Origin: Candidatus Hydrogenedentota bacterium
GTDB taxonomy: Bacteria; Hydrogenedentota; Hydrogenedentia; Hydrogenedentales; CAITNO01
Reading direction: 5' to 3'
DNA: 5,231 nt
Assembly: GCA_011046175.1 (NCBI GenBank)
Contig: DSBB01000451.1
Coordinates: 1 to 5,231 of the forward strand
Position numbers and translations under genes: made by a program. Numbering within the stretch: the stretch's first letter is position 1; every line of letters begins with the position of its first letter. The notes below the pieces were generated by a model that did not search any database, was not told where the DNA came from, and was given only the letters and a program-made list of their open reading frames with translations. Shown here piece after piece: positions 1 to 5,231 of the stretch.

Positions 1-1
1 A

Positions 2-649
2 CACCATGTGCTGCCCGGCCTGTACATGTCGTTCATCTACAATCAGAGCGGCGTGTTGTTGAAGTGGTTCCGCGACGTGTTCGCAGCGGCGGACGCGCAG
101 TTGCTTGCGCCGGACGCGGACATCTACGACGCGCTGCTGGCGGAACTGCCCGACGCGCCCACGGGCATGCTGGTGTTGCCCCACTTCGAGATTACCGGCG
201 CGCCGGGGTATATCGCCGATTCTGCGGGCGTCATCGCGGGACTGCACACCAGCACCCAACGGGGCGATATCCTCAAGGCGATTATCGAAGGGGCGACGTA
301 TTATTTCCTCGACAGCATCCATGCCTTCGCGGACATGGGCATAGACACGTCGGAGTTCATCGCCACGGGCGGCCCCGCCAAATCGGACGCCATCCTCCAG
401 ACCAAGGCGGACATTTTCGGCGCGCCCTTTGTGCGGCTGACCAACACCGAATGCGGCATCGCCGGCGCCGCCATGCTCGCGGGCATTGCCACGGGCGTAT
501 TCAACAATGCCGCGGCGGCGGCGGAAATTTTCGTGGCAAGAGAACGCGCTTTTGATCCTGACCCGGCGCGACATGAACGCTACAGGGAAATATATCAGCG
601 CTATGCGCGGCTCTACCCCGCCTTGAAGGAATTGCTTGGCAAGATGTGA
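2..649 (+). CDS. FGGY-family carbohydrate kinase, C-terminal part (5' truncated)
   Basis: ATP-dependent sugar kinase of the FGGY family (xylulokinase/glycerokinase-like), acting in the cytoplasm on a sugar or polyol. Only the last 215 residues are present, and the reading frame is open from base 2, so the N-terminal sugar-binding domain lies outside the window. What is visible is the FGGY C-terminal domain. The family's second signature fits at visible residues 76-96, beginning GVIAGL and ending AIIE. The nucleotide-binding glycine motif GGPAKS is at 123-128, followed by the conserved TECGIAGAAMLAG stretch at 149-161. The C-terminus ends in a helical HERYREIYQRY..LYPAL segment common in xylulokinase-like members. 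Family membership is secure. The substrate cannot be decided without the N-terminal half; xylulose, another pentulose or a polyol are all possible. The hairpin after the stop and the 170-base gap suggest that this gene ends its own transcription unit. Confidence 0.88.
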   Translation, partial: HHVLPGLYMSFIYNQSGVLLKWFRDVFAAADAQLLAPDADIYDALLAELPDAPTGMLVLPHFEITGAPGYIADSAGVIAGLHTSTQRGDILKAIIEGATYYFLDSIHAFADMGIDTSEFIATGGPAKSDAILQTKADIFGAPFVRLTNTECGIAGAAMLAGIATGVFNNAAAAAEIFVARERAFDPDPARHERYREIYQRYARLYPALKELLGKM

Positions 650-682
650 CGGCGGCTCTGTTCTCCCGGGTGTGAGCGCCGT
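649..682 (+). terminator. Imperfect hairpin after the kinase gene, possible terminator
   Basis: The arms ACGGCGGCTC (649-658) and GAGCGCCGT (674-682) pair over nine base pairs with one bulged G, around a 15-base loop. The structure begins at the last base of the kinase stop codon, where a terminator would sit. No T-run follows (the next bases are TGCCCATAGG), so an intrinsic terminator of the usual form is not supported. It may instead protect the 3' end of the mRNA, or be fortuitous. Confidence 0.3.
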
Positions 683-713
683 TGCCCATAGGTCAGACGG
701 TTATTGAAGTGAG

Positions 714-743
714 TTTGCATCCGACCGCATCGTTTCGTATATC
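714..743 (+). promoter_or_regulatory. Weak candidate promoter upstream of the HU gene
   Basis: TTTGCA (714-719) and TATATC (738-743), 18 bases apart, each match the sigma-70 consensus hexamers at four of six positions. An overlapping TATCAT (740-745) matches the -10 box better but would need a 20-base spacer. The position, about 75 bases before the HU start in a gap between genes, is reasonable. The rest of the 650-819 gap shows no convincing ORF. This is a guess from sequence alone. Confidence 0.2.
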
Positions 744-819
744 ATATCCTCTGATGAGTGGAATACCGCGTTTGTTTTCAGGAAGTTGGAATACTTTGCC
801 TTACGACAGGAGCCTGATT

Positions 820-1161
820 ATGACTACGACAAAGCACGATATTGCGCAACAGATGAGCGACCGCCTGGCAATTGATCCGAAAATCGCGGGCAAGGCAGTG
901 GAAACCGTACTTGGGGTGATCTCTGATGCGTTGGTCGAAGGCGAATATTGGGAGTTGCGCAATTTCGGCGTTTTCAAGCTCAAACAACGGGCGCCCAGGC
1001 TTGGGCGCAATATACATACCGGCGACAATATACCGGTGCCTTCCTATCGCGACGTAGTGTTCAAGCCGGGCAAGAAAATGCTGGAACGAGTGGCCAGGGC
1101 GCCCAAAATCGTGCGCCCTAAACCGAGGAAACATAAGGATAATCCGGGCGTGGACGCCTGA
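820..1161 (+). CDS. HU/IHF-family DNA-binding protein
   Basis: Small basic histone-like protein that binds and bends DNA as a dimer in the nucleoid. The ATG at 820 is chosen because AGGAG at 808-812 lies seven bases upstream and the product then starts like HU (MTTTKHDIAQ); a longer open frame to 682 adds nothing HU-like. Of its 113 residues, 1-45 are the helical dimerisation region. NFGVFKLKQRAPRLGRN (48-64) and the stretch to FKPGKKM (81-87) are the beta-arm and the family's most conserved block. Two oddities stand out. The arm-tip proline of the usual GRNP motif is isoleucine here (GRNIHTG, residues 62-68). A 20-odd residue basic tail rich in Lys, Arg and Pro (RAPKIVRPKPRKHKD, 93-107) extends past the usual length of about 90. 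It lies 30 bases before tsaB and may be cotranscribed with it. Whether it behaves as HU or IHF cannot be told. Confidence 0.92.
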   Translation: MTTTKHDIAQQMSDRLAIDPKIAGKAVETVLGVISDALVEGEYWELRNFGVFKLKQRAPRLGRNIHTGDNIPVPSYRDVVFKPGKKMLERVARAPKIVRPKPRKHKDNPGVDA

Positions 1162-1191
1162 TCCGGCGGATTCGCGTCATTAACCCGGGCA

Positions 1192-1968
1192 ATGGAACAG
1201 GTCATGGCGGAAGAAACGCTTATACTGGCAGCGGACACCAGCACGCGCCATTGCACCGTGGCGGTCTGCTGTTGCGGCGGCAATGGCTGCGAGGTGCGCG
1301 CGCAAACAAGCGTTGACCTGCAACGGCTTCACGCGGAGCGGCTGATGGATTCCACACAGGCGACGCTGCATGTCGGCGGCCATACTCTCGAAAACATTGA
1401 TTGCCTTGCCATAAGCATCGGGCCGGGCTCCTTTACGGGATTGCGTGTGGGCGCCGCCGCGTGGAAAGGGCTCGCCTTTGCGCTTAACCTGCCCTTGATC
1501 GCCGTGCCCACATTGGACGCCATGAGCCTGTTGAATGCGGTTCCTGAGGGAATTGTCATCCCCATGTTGGATGCGCGAATGGGAGAGGTGTTTGGCGCCG
1601 TTTACAGATTCAGCGGCGGCAGGCGCGAAAAATTGACGCCAGACCGGGTCTGTTCGGTTGAAGCGATGCTGGCGGAGCGCCATGTCCGGGAAAAGCCGCT
1701 AATCGTCCTGGGCGAAGGCGCGCAGCGGTACCGCGCCAGAATAAAGGCCGCGGCGCCGCACGCCTGTTTTGCCGATTTGCCGTGCGGTCTGCCGCGCGCG
1801 GACGCTGTGGCGCGTGAAGGATATGCGTTGCTTTGCGCGGGTGAAAACACAGACGCGGCTAAGGTCGCCCCAACATACCTGCGCGCATCCCAGGCGGAAC
1901 AAACAAGAGCGAGGCGGTCGGCAAAAGAAGCGGCCCCGACAACAGACGTTGCGTCGGGCGCGCGTTAA
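1192..1968 (+). CDS. tsaB: tRNA t6A biosynthesis protein TsaB
   Basis: TsaB (YeaZ) is the inactive ASKHA-fold partner of TsaD. With TsaD, TsaE and TsaC/Sua5-made threonylcarbamoyl-AMP it builds N6-threonylcarbamoyladenosine at position 37 of ANN-decoding tRNAs in the cytoplasm. Of 258 residues, the N-terminal strand-loop ILAADTST (11-18), LHAERLM (46-52), the family hallmark GPGSFTGLRVG (77-87), LDARMGEVF (126-134) and the C-terminal PTYLRASQAE (227-236) all match TsaB. Two in-frame ATGs compete, at 1192 and 1204; neither has a clear Shine-Dalgarno sequence, and 1204 would give MAEETLILAAD, closer to the usual TsaB start. After the normal C-terminal motif there is an extra tail of about 22 residues rich in Arg, Ala and Thr, so the protein is longer than E. 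coli TsaB. A run of three cysteines (26-28) lies in the first beta-hairpin. rimI follows after 18 bases, an arrangement common in bacteria. tsaD is not in the window. Confidence 0.94.
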   Translation: MEQVMAEETLILAADTSTRHCTVAVCCCGGNGCEVRAQTSVDLQRLHAERLMDSTQATLHVGGHTLENIDCLAISIGPGSFTGLRVGAAAWKGLAFALNLPLIAVPTLDAMSLLNAVPEGIVIPMLDARMGEVFGAVYRFSGGRREKLTPDRVCSVEAMLAERHVREKPLIVLGEGAQRYRARIKAAAPHACFADLPCGLPRADAVAREGYALLCAGENTDAAKVAPTYLRASQAEQTRARRSAKEAAPTTDVASGAR

Positions 1969-1986
1969 GAGGAAGGGAAAAAGGCC

Positions 1987-2457
1987 ATGGCCATTCAGGA
2001 GCAACAGGCGTTGTATTTCACACCGCTGACGCTGGGACATATCCCGCATGTGCTTCATATCGAGCGTGATTCGTATCCGGAGCCGTGGACCTTTAATATG
2101 TTGCGCAACGAATTGGAAAACGCCTCCGGGTATTTTTGCCTGATGTATGAAAATAATATTCTGGCGGGTTACGGCGGCTACTGGCTGATGTTGGACGAGG
2201 CCCACGTTACACGGGTGACAATCGTTGGCAGCCGCCGCGGACGGGGATTATCCAAGGCGCTTATGCTTCACCTGATGGAACACGCCAAAGAAAAAGGGGC
2301 GGTCCAAATGCGGCTTGAAGTGCGCGAAAACAATGCGCCCGCCATAGGTCTGTACGAAAATTTGGGCTTTGAAGTGGAAGGCCGCCGCCTCCGCTATTAT
2401 CAGCGCAGCAATGAAAACGCGCTTGTTATGGTAAAAAGACTTGCTGCGGACAATTAA
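1987..2457 (+). CDS. rimI: RimI-type N-alpha-acetyltransferase (GNAT family)
   Basis: GNAT enzyme that transfers acetyl from acetyl-CoA to a protein N-terminus; the E. coli prototype acetylates ribosomal protein bS18. Of 156 residues, the RimI-like features are PEPWTFNML near 31-39, EAHVTRVTI (71-79) leading into the acetyl-CoA loop SRRGRG (82-87), LEVRENNAPAIGLYENLGF (110-128) and RRLRYY (133-138). Glu111 and Tyr123 align by motif with the catalytic Glu103 and Tyr115 of E. coli RimI. The CoA loop lacks the usual Gln/Arg at its first position (Ser82), and the terminal motif reads NENALVM where REDAIIM-like sequence is usual. A purine-rich GGAAGG at 1971-1976 lies ten bases before the ATG. Its place directly behind tsaB supports the RimI call. 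A broader substrate range is possible, as reported for other RimI proteins. Confidence 0.9.
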   Translation: MAIQEQQALYFTPLTLGHIPHVLHIERDSYPEPWTFNMLRNELENASGYFCLMYENNILAGYGGYWLMLDEAHVTRVTIVGSRRGRGLSKALMLHLMEHAKEKGAVQMRLEVRENNAPAIGLYENLGFEVEGRRLRYYQRSNENALVMVKRLAADN

Positions 2458-2526
2458 CGGCTATTGGCCCCACCGCTGCGGACGGAAAAGTGAAACGCCT
2501 TTCCTCTGCGATTTTCCGCATGTTGC

Positions 2527-2564
2527 GTGCCGGGCCGCGCCATCCCGGCACACGCCAAAGCGTG
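2527..2564 (+). promoter_or_regulatory. Structured leader before ubiE with competing hairpins
   Basis: Within the 200-base stretch between rimI and the preferred ubiE start, GTGCCGGG (2527-2534) and CCCGGCAC (2544-2551) form a perfect 8-bp stem with a 9-base loop. Immediately after, CACGC (2551-2555) and GCGTG (2560-2564) form a 5-bp stem around CAAA. The same CACGC can also pair back with GCGTG at 2525-2529, so the two arrangements compete. There is no T-run behind either stem. The remainder of 2458-2657 contains no recognisable gene. A regulatory role is speculative, because GC-rich DNA makes such stems by chance and an alternative upstream start would make this region coding. Confidence 0.25.
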
Positions 2565-2657
2565 AACGACATGCCTTCTTATCGTTTGCGGGGAAATGGA
2601 AGGTTTCATGCGCGCCCATCCAAAAAAGGCGCCGTTGCCGGAGTACACAAAAGCATT

Positions 2658-3356
2658 ATGAACAAAGACCGTGATCATATTCGATACATGTTTGATGCAA
2701 TAGCGTTTCGTTACGATTTTGTGAACAGGGCGTTGTCCCTGCGTCGCGACGTCGCCTGGCGCAAGGCCATGGTGACGGCGTTGCCCGAGGGACGGGATTT
2801 GCGCGTCTTGGACCTTGCCACGGGAACAGGTGACGTGACGCTTGCGATACGGAAGGCAAGACCATGCGCGCGGGTAATCGGCGCGGATGTGGCCAGGGAG
2901 ATGCTGCGCCTGTCCCAAAAGAAGAACGCGCCGTCAGGAAGCCCGGGCGGGGGGGTGGTGCAGGCGGACGCCGCGGTGCTGTGCTGGCGGGAAAGCGCAT
3001 TTGATGTGGTCACCGTTGCGTTTGGCGTGCGCAACTTCACCGAACTTGACGCGGGATTGCGCGAAATGCATCGCGTGCTGCGTCCGGGCGGCACGGCCAT
3101 CATCCTTGAATTCAGTCTGCCGGCCAACGGCATGCTACGCGCCGCTTATCTCCTGTATTTTCGCCACCTTTTGCCTCGGATTGCGGGATTGCTCAGCCGT
3201 CAACCTGACGCTTACCGCTATCTTAATCGTTCCGTGGAAGCGTTCCCATACGGGCAGGACTTTTGCGACCTGCTCCGCGCGGCGGGTTTTGAAAACATCG
3301 CCGCCCGTCCCCTTACGCTGGGCATTGCGACATTGTACACGGGAAGGAAAGGGTGA
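2658..3356 (+). CDS. ubiE: UbiE/MenG-type quinone C-methyltransferase
   Basis: SAM-dependent methyltransferase that C-methylates the ring of demethylmenaquinone (MenG) or the corresponding ubiquinone intermediate (UbiE), at the membrane interface. Numbered from the ATG at 2658 (232 residues), the N-terminal signature MFDAIAFRYDFVNRALSL spans 11-28 and ends at Trp34. SAM motif I VLDLATGTGDVT is at 50-61, the acidic post-I segment GADVAREML at 75-83, and AFGVRNFTELDAGL at 121-134. The second UbiE signature RVLRPGGTAIILEFS lies at 139-153, and YRYLNRSVEAFP and LGIATLYTGRK near the C-terminus are also typical. The frame stays open upstream to a GTG at 2490, which would add 56 basic residues with no family counterpart. 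The ATG at 2658 gives normal family length, although its nearest GGAG (2640-2643) is 14 bases away. Which quinone is made cannot be read here, since no other men or ubi genes are in the window. Confidence 0.92.
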   Translation: MNKDRDHIRYMFDAIAFRYDFVNRALSLRRDVAWRKAMVTALPEGRDLRVLDLATGTGDVTLAIRKARPCARVIGADVAREMLRLSQKKNAPSGSPGGGVVQADAAVLCWRESAFDVVTVAFGVRNFTELDAGLREMHRVLRPGGTAIILEFSLPANGMLRAAYLLYFRHLLPRIAGLLSRQPDAYRYLNRSVEAFPYGQDFCDLLRAAGFENIAARPLTLGIATLYTGRKG

Positions 3357-3393
3357 TTCCGAAGGCGCCGGCGCGGCGATACGGCGATATGTT

Positions 3394-3411
3394 TGCCTTG
3401 CGCGCAAGGCA
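3394..3411. repeat. Perfect 18-base palindrome between ubiE and the membrane-protein gene
   Basis: TGCCTTGCGCGCAAGGCA is its own reverse complement. As RNA it folds into a 7-bp stem with a CGCG loop, 38 bases after the ubiE stop. The following CATTTCAAGG is only weakly T-rich, so a terminator is possible but not typical. As DNA it could be a dimeric repressor site. A poor -10-like TACTAT at 3422-3427 lies just downstream. The rest of the 103-base gap shows only a GC-rich stretch and the ribosome binding site of the next gene. Confidence 0.45.
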
Positions 3412-3459
3412 CATTTCAAGGTACTATTACACAGGGATGCAACAAGGAGTATCCGCTAC

Positions 3460-3978
3460 GTGGCAGAGAAAAAACAAACAGACAAAAAGAACGACGAGGC
3501 GTTAAGCTTCGAGGCGATTACGGCTGAAATCGGCGATGTCACCATTCCGGTCGAAGCGGATGAGCAAAATGAACCGGATGATGCGCTGCCGCCGGATTTT
3601 TTCCCGGATACGGGCGGCACGGTCCCCGACGATGCCGCGCCTGCGGCAAAAACGGCGGAAGAAAGCGATATGGACCGCATTAACCGGCGTGTGCTGACAG
3701 GCTGCTCGCCGGAAACACGGCACATGTATGTGGAAGGCGTCTTCTGTGGTGTGTTGGCCGCGTTGTTTATGGCGCCCATTATCCTGCGGACAGGCTTTGT
3801 GCAGTATCAGCCGTGGTTTTCGTATTTCTCCTTCCTGCTCGCGAGCGGAGCAACCATTTGGAGCCTGTCGGGCCTGCAGGTGGAAACGAAAGTTGAAGGA
3901 CGGCGCATGTGTGTTGTAAGCGCCGTTTTTTGCGCTGCCGTGGCGGTGGTTGCCCTCTGGTTTCGTAATGTCAGCTGA
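3460..3978 (+). CDS. Unrecognised membrane protein with acidic N-terminal domain
   Basis: I do not recognise a family. The GTG at 3460 is chosen because AAGGAG at 3444-3449 lies ten bases upstream and the sequence changes there to a clean hydrophilic start (MAEKKQTDKKND). Of 172 residues, 1-70 are soluble, acidic and rich in Asp, Glu and Pro (EADEQNEPDDALPPDFFPD near 32-50), probably disordered. Three hydrophobic segments follow at about 91-109, 117-137 and 149-168. The Arg/Lys pattern (RR at 76-77, Lys144, RR at 148-149) predicts a cytoplasmic N-terminus and an outside C-terminus. No signal peptide or catalytic motif is visible. The same frame is open far upstream through ubiE, but that part is a shadow. 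The gene is bracketed by a palindrome upstream and a strong hairpin directly after its stop, so it may be transcribed alone. Confidence 0.75.
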   Translation: MAEKKQTDKKNDEALSFEAITAEIGDVTIPVEADEQNEPDDALPPDFFPDTGGTVPDDAAPAAKTAEESDMDRINRRVLTGCSPETRHMYVEGVFCGVLAALFMAPIILRTGFVQYQPWFSYFSFLLASGATIWSLSGLQVETKVEGRRMCVVSAVFCAAVAVVALWFRNVS

Positions 3979-4005
3979 CCGGGGCGGGCACTGCCCGCAA
4001 CCCGG
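3979..4005 (+). terminator. Strong GC hairpin directly after the membrane-protein stop codon
   Basis: CCGGG (3979-3983) plus GCGGGC (3984-3989), loop ACT, then GCCCGC (3993-3998), a two-base AA bulge and CCCGG (4001-4005), give an 11-bp stem that starts right after the TGA. The tail is ATTTGACTATATT, with a short T-run only, so it is a plausible but imperfect intrinsic terminator. A long T-run (TTTTTGTTTTT, 4027-4037) lies about 20 bases further on, too distant for the usual mechanism. Confidence 0.5.
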
Positions 4006-4007
4006 AT

Positions 4008-4040
4008 TTGACTATATTCTTCGCACTTTTTGTTTTTAAT
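4008..4040 (+). promoter_or_regulatory. Candidate promoter before the small membrane ORF
   Basis: TTGACT (4008-4013) matches the -35 consensus at five of six positions, and TTTAAT (4035-4040) matches the -10 box at five of six, but the 21-base spacer is too long for a standard sigma-70 promoter. TATATT (4013-4018) is an alternative -10 without a good -35. Location fits: directly after a terminator-like hairpin and 45-75 bases before the 4085 start. Confidence 0.25.
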
Positions 4041-4084
4041 CGCGATTCCGGACGATAGGGGAAACAACTTGGAAAGGAAATGAT

Positions 4085-4195
4085 ATGGATATATCAGCAG
4101 GCGATGTTCTTCAGTTTATTGTCGTGCATAAATGGTGGCTTATCGCGCTCATTCCCTTTGCGATTGTGATTGTCGCGCTGAAAATACGGGGATAA
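4085..4195 (+). CDS. Small single-pass membrane protein, 36 residues
   Basis: This short ORF is supported by AAAGGA at 4073-4078, six bases before the ATG. It encodes MDISAGDVLQFIVVHKWW, then a hydrophobic helix at about residues 19-32 (LIALIPFAIVIVAL), ending KIRG. The charge pattern, with acidic residues before the helix and Lys/Arg after it, suggests the C-terminus is cytoplasmic. I do not recognise it and propose no function; small membrane proteins of this size often act as accessory subunits or regulators. It sits 44 bases before the secreted ceramidase-like gene and could share its transcript. The gap between them holds a weak 5-bp stem (CGGCG/CGCCG, 4201-4213). Support is the ribosome binding site plus a coherent membrane-protein sequence; no homology can be tested here. 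Confidence 0.6.
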   Translation: MDISAGDVLQFIVVHKWWLIALIPFAIVIVALKIRG

Positions 4196-4239
4196 TCTAT
4201 CGGCGCCACGCCGCATACAACCTGTTAAGGAGACAACAA

Positions 4240-5231
4240 GTGAGTAAAAAAACGATTATCTTTTGGCGGGGGTTGTGCATTTTTTTGTTCGCGCCGGCGG
4301 TCATTCTATTTCCGGCCGCCCATGCGGCGCAAGGAGGCGCCGCCGTAAGCGTGGCAACCTTTGACGTGGATGTCACTCCGCCGGTGGGCGCGGATATGGC
4401 CTATGATCCCGTCATACAGACATGGGATATGAGCCTGCGCGCGCGCGGCATCGTATTGACGGGCGCAGACGCGCCGATTGTGCTTTGCGCAATTGACTGG
4501 ATCGGTATTGGCAACGAAGGGTATGACGTGTTTCGTGAAACGTTGGCGGATGCGGCCGGGACAACGCCTGATCGAGTCGCGTTGCATTGCGTGCATCAAC
4601 ACGACGCGCCCGGCTGCGATTTTTCCGCCGAGCGTTTGTTGAAGGAACACAACATTGACGCTTCCCGTTACGAGGGCGATTTCGCCCGGTCGGCGCTTGC
4701 GCGCCTCGAGCAGGCTGTCCGGGACGCCCTGCCGCGGGCGCAACGCGCAACCCACCTTGGTTTGGGGGAAGCGCCGGTTTACGAGGTGGCGTCGAACAGG
4801 CGTATTCCGGACGAGAACGGCAAGGTGCGCGCCATGCGGTTCACCGCGTGCGGCGATGCGGCATTGCGCGCCGAACCGGAGGGTGTTGTTGATCCCGTCG
4901 TATCGCTGGTCAGCTTTTGGAATGACGAAAAGCCGGTGGCCGTGTTAAGTTATTACGCATGCCATCCCCAAAGTTATTATCGCACCGGCATTCCAAATCC
5001 TGATTTCCCCGGGGTGGCGCGTTTTTTCCGGCAATTAAAGGCGCCCGCCGCGTTGCATGTGCATTTTAACGGCGCGGGAGGCAATATCGGCGCAGGCAAA
5101 TACAATGACGGTTCTCCCGAAAACCGGCTTGTCTTGGCGGAACGGCTTGCCGACGGCATGCGACGCGCATGGGAGAACACGGAACGCGCGCCGCTTTTAC
5201 CGGAGGACATTGCCTGGCATATCGAGCCGAC
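4240..5231 (+). CDS. Secreted neutral/alkaline ceramidase-like protein (3' truncated)
   Basis: The frame is open from GTG at 4240 to the window end (330 complete codons), so the C-terminus is missing. AAGGAGA at 4227-4233, six bases upstream, fixes the start. Residues 1-29 form a signal peptide: KK at 3-4, hydrophobic core, and AHA before a likely cleavage at 29/30, so export is expected. The mature part resembles the N-terminal domain of neutral/alkaline (non-lysosomal) ceramidases: FDVDVTPPVG (41-50), VLCAIDW (81-87), HCVHQHDAPG (116-125) in the place of the zinc-binding HTHSGPG, YYACHPQSYY (238-247) around the second zinc-ligand histidine, and FNGAGGNIGAGKYNDG (276-291) where ceramidases carry the nucleophile motif NxGDVSPN. 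That serine appears absent, so amide hydrolysis of ceramide should not be assumed. Similar proteins are annotated only as ceramidase-like in Planctomycetes/Lentisphaerae-type genomes (recollection, not tested). Confidence 0.8.
   Translation, partial: MSKKTIIFWRGLCIFLFAPAVILFPAAHAAQGGAAVSVATFDVDVTPPVGADMAYDPVIQTWDMSLRARGIVLTGADAPIVLCAIDWIGIGNEGYDVFRETLADAAGTTPDRVALHCVHQHDAPGCDFSAERLLKEHNIDASRYEGDFARSALARLEQAVRDALPRAQRATHLGLGEAPVYEVASNRRIPDENGKVRAMRFTACGDAALRAEPEGVVDPVVSLVSFWNDEKPVAVLSYYACHPQSYYRTGIPNPDFPGVARFFRQLKAPAALHVHFNGAGGNIGAGKYNDGSPENRLVLAERLADGMRRAWENTERAPLLPEDIAWHIEP

Noticed and set aside
64..555. Arg/His-rich open frame inside the kinase gene
   Set aside because: It is an alternate frame of the FGGY kinase, whose motifs are clear.
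682..819. Longer HU reading frame beginning at 682
   Set aside because: The extra 46 residues are not HU-like, and the ATG at 820 has a well-placed AGGAG.
1161..1171. Inverted repeat ATCCG-G-CGGAT after the HU stop
   Set aside because: The one-base loop cannot form a full hairpin and no T-run follows.
2483..2518. Inverted repeat CGGAAAA / TTTTCCG
   Set aside because: Only 7 bp with a 22-base loop; easily fortuitous.
2490..2657. GTG start at 2490 for ubiE, adding 56 residues
   Set aside because: The added residues are basic, without family counterpart, and the ATG at 2658 gives normal UbiE/MenG length. It is not fully excluded, because the Shine-Dalgarno spacing at 2658 is long.
2887..3459. 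Upstream extension of the membrane-protein frame across ubiE
   Set aside because: The extension is Arg/Cys-rich out-of-frame translation of ubiE; a ribosome binding site and a plausible start lie at 3444-3462.
4306..4755. 149-residue open frame on the minus strand
   Set aside because: It lies wholly inside the ceramidase-like gene, has no recognisable motif, and is explained by the GC-rich codon usage of the + strand gene.
1..5231. Mobile elements, CRISPR arrays, tRNA or rRNA genes
   Set aside because: No transposase-like protein, regularly spaced repeats, tRNA cloverleaf or rRNA-like sequence was seen on reading through the window.

Overview
This window is chromosomal DNA from a moderately GC-rich bacterium. 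All recognisable genes are on the + strand. The likely source is an uncultured or environmental lineage. The ceramidase-like secreted protein at the right end is of a kind I associate with Planctomycetes/Lentisphaerae-type (PVC) bacteria, but that assignment is a low-confidence inference. No phage, transposon, CRISPR, rRNA or tRNA signal was seen.

Layout. (1) Bases 2-649 hold the C-terminal half of an FGGY-family sugar kinase cut off by the window edge, followed by an imperfect hairpin. (2) After a 170-base gap comes a 113-residue HU/IHF-type DNA-bending protein (820-1161) with a good ribosome binding site. (3) Close behind are tsaB (1192-1968) and a rimI-type GNAT acetyltransferase (1987-2457), the classic pairing of t6A tRNA modification with ribosomal or protein N-terminal acetylation. 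(4) A 200-base leader rich in short inverted repeats precedes a UbiE/MenG quinone methyltransferase (start probably 2658, end 3356). (5) A 103-base gap with a perfect 18-base palindrome leads to an unrecognised 172-residue membrane protein with an acidic soluble N-terminus and three predicted helices (3460-3978). A strong GC hairpin follows its stop codon directly. (6) A 36-codon single-helix membrane ORF with a good Shine-Dalgarno site (4085-4195) comes next. (7) Last is a secreted protein (4240 to beyond the window) of the neutral/alkaline ceramidase-like family, running off the right edge.

How it fits together. HU, TsaB, RimI and UbiE are housekeeping functions: nucleoid structure, tRNA t6A37 synthesis, protein acetylation and respiratory quinone synthesis. 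They probably form one or two transcription units. The kinase and the ceramidase-like protein look like carbon-use or surface functions flanking this core. I did not find a convincing new multi-gene system. The points most worth a second look are the ceramidase-like protein whose nucleophile motif has changed, the tiny membrane ORF, the HU protein without the intercalating proline, and the structured leader before ubiE.
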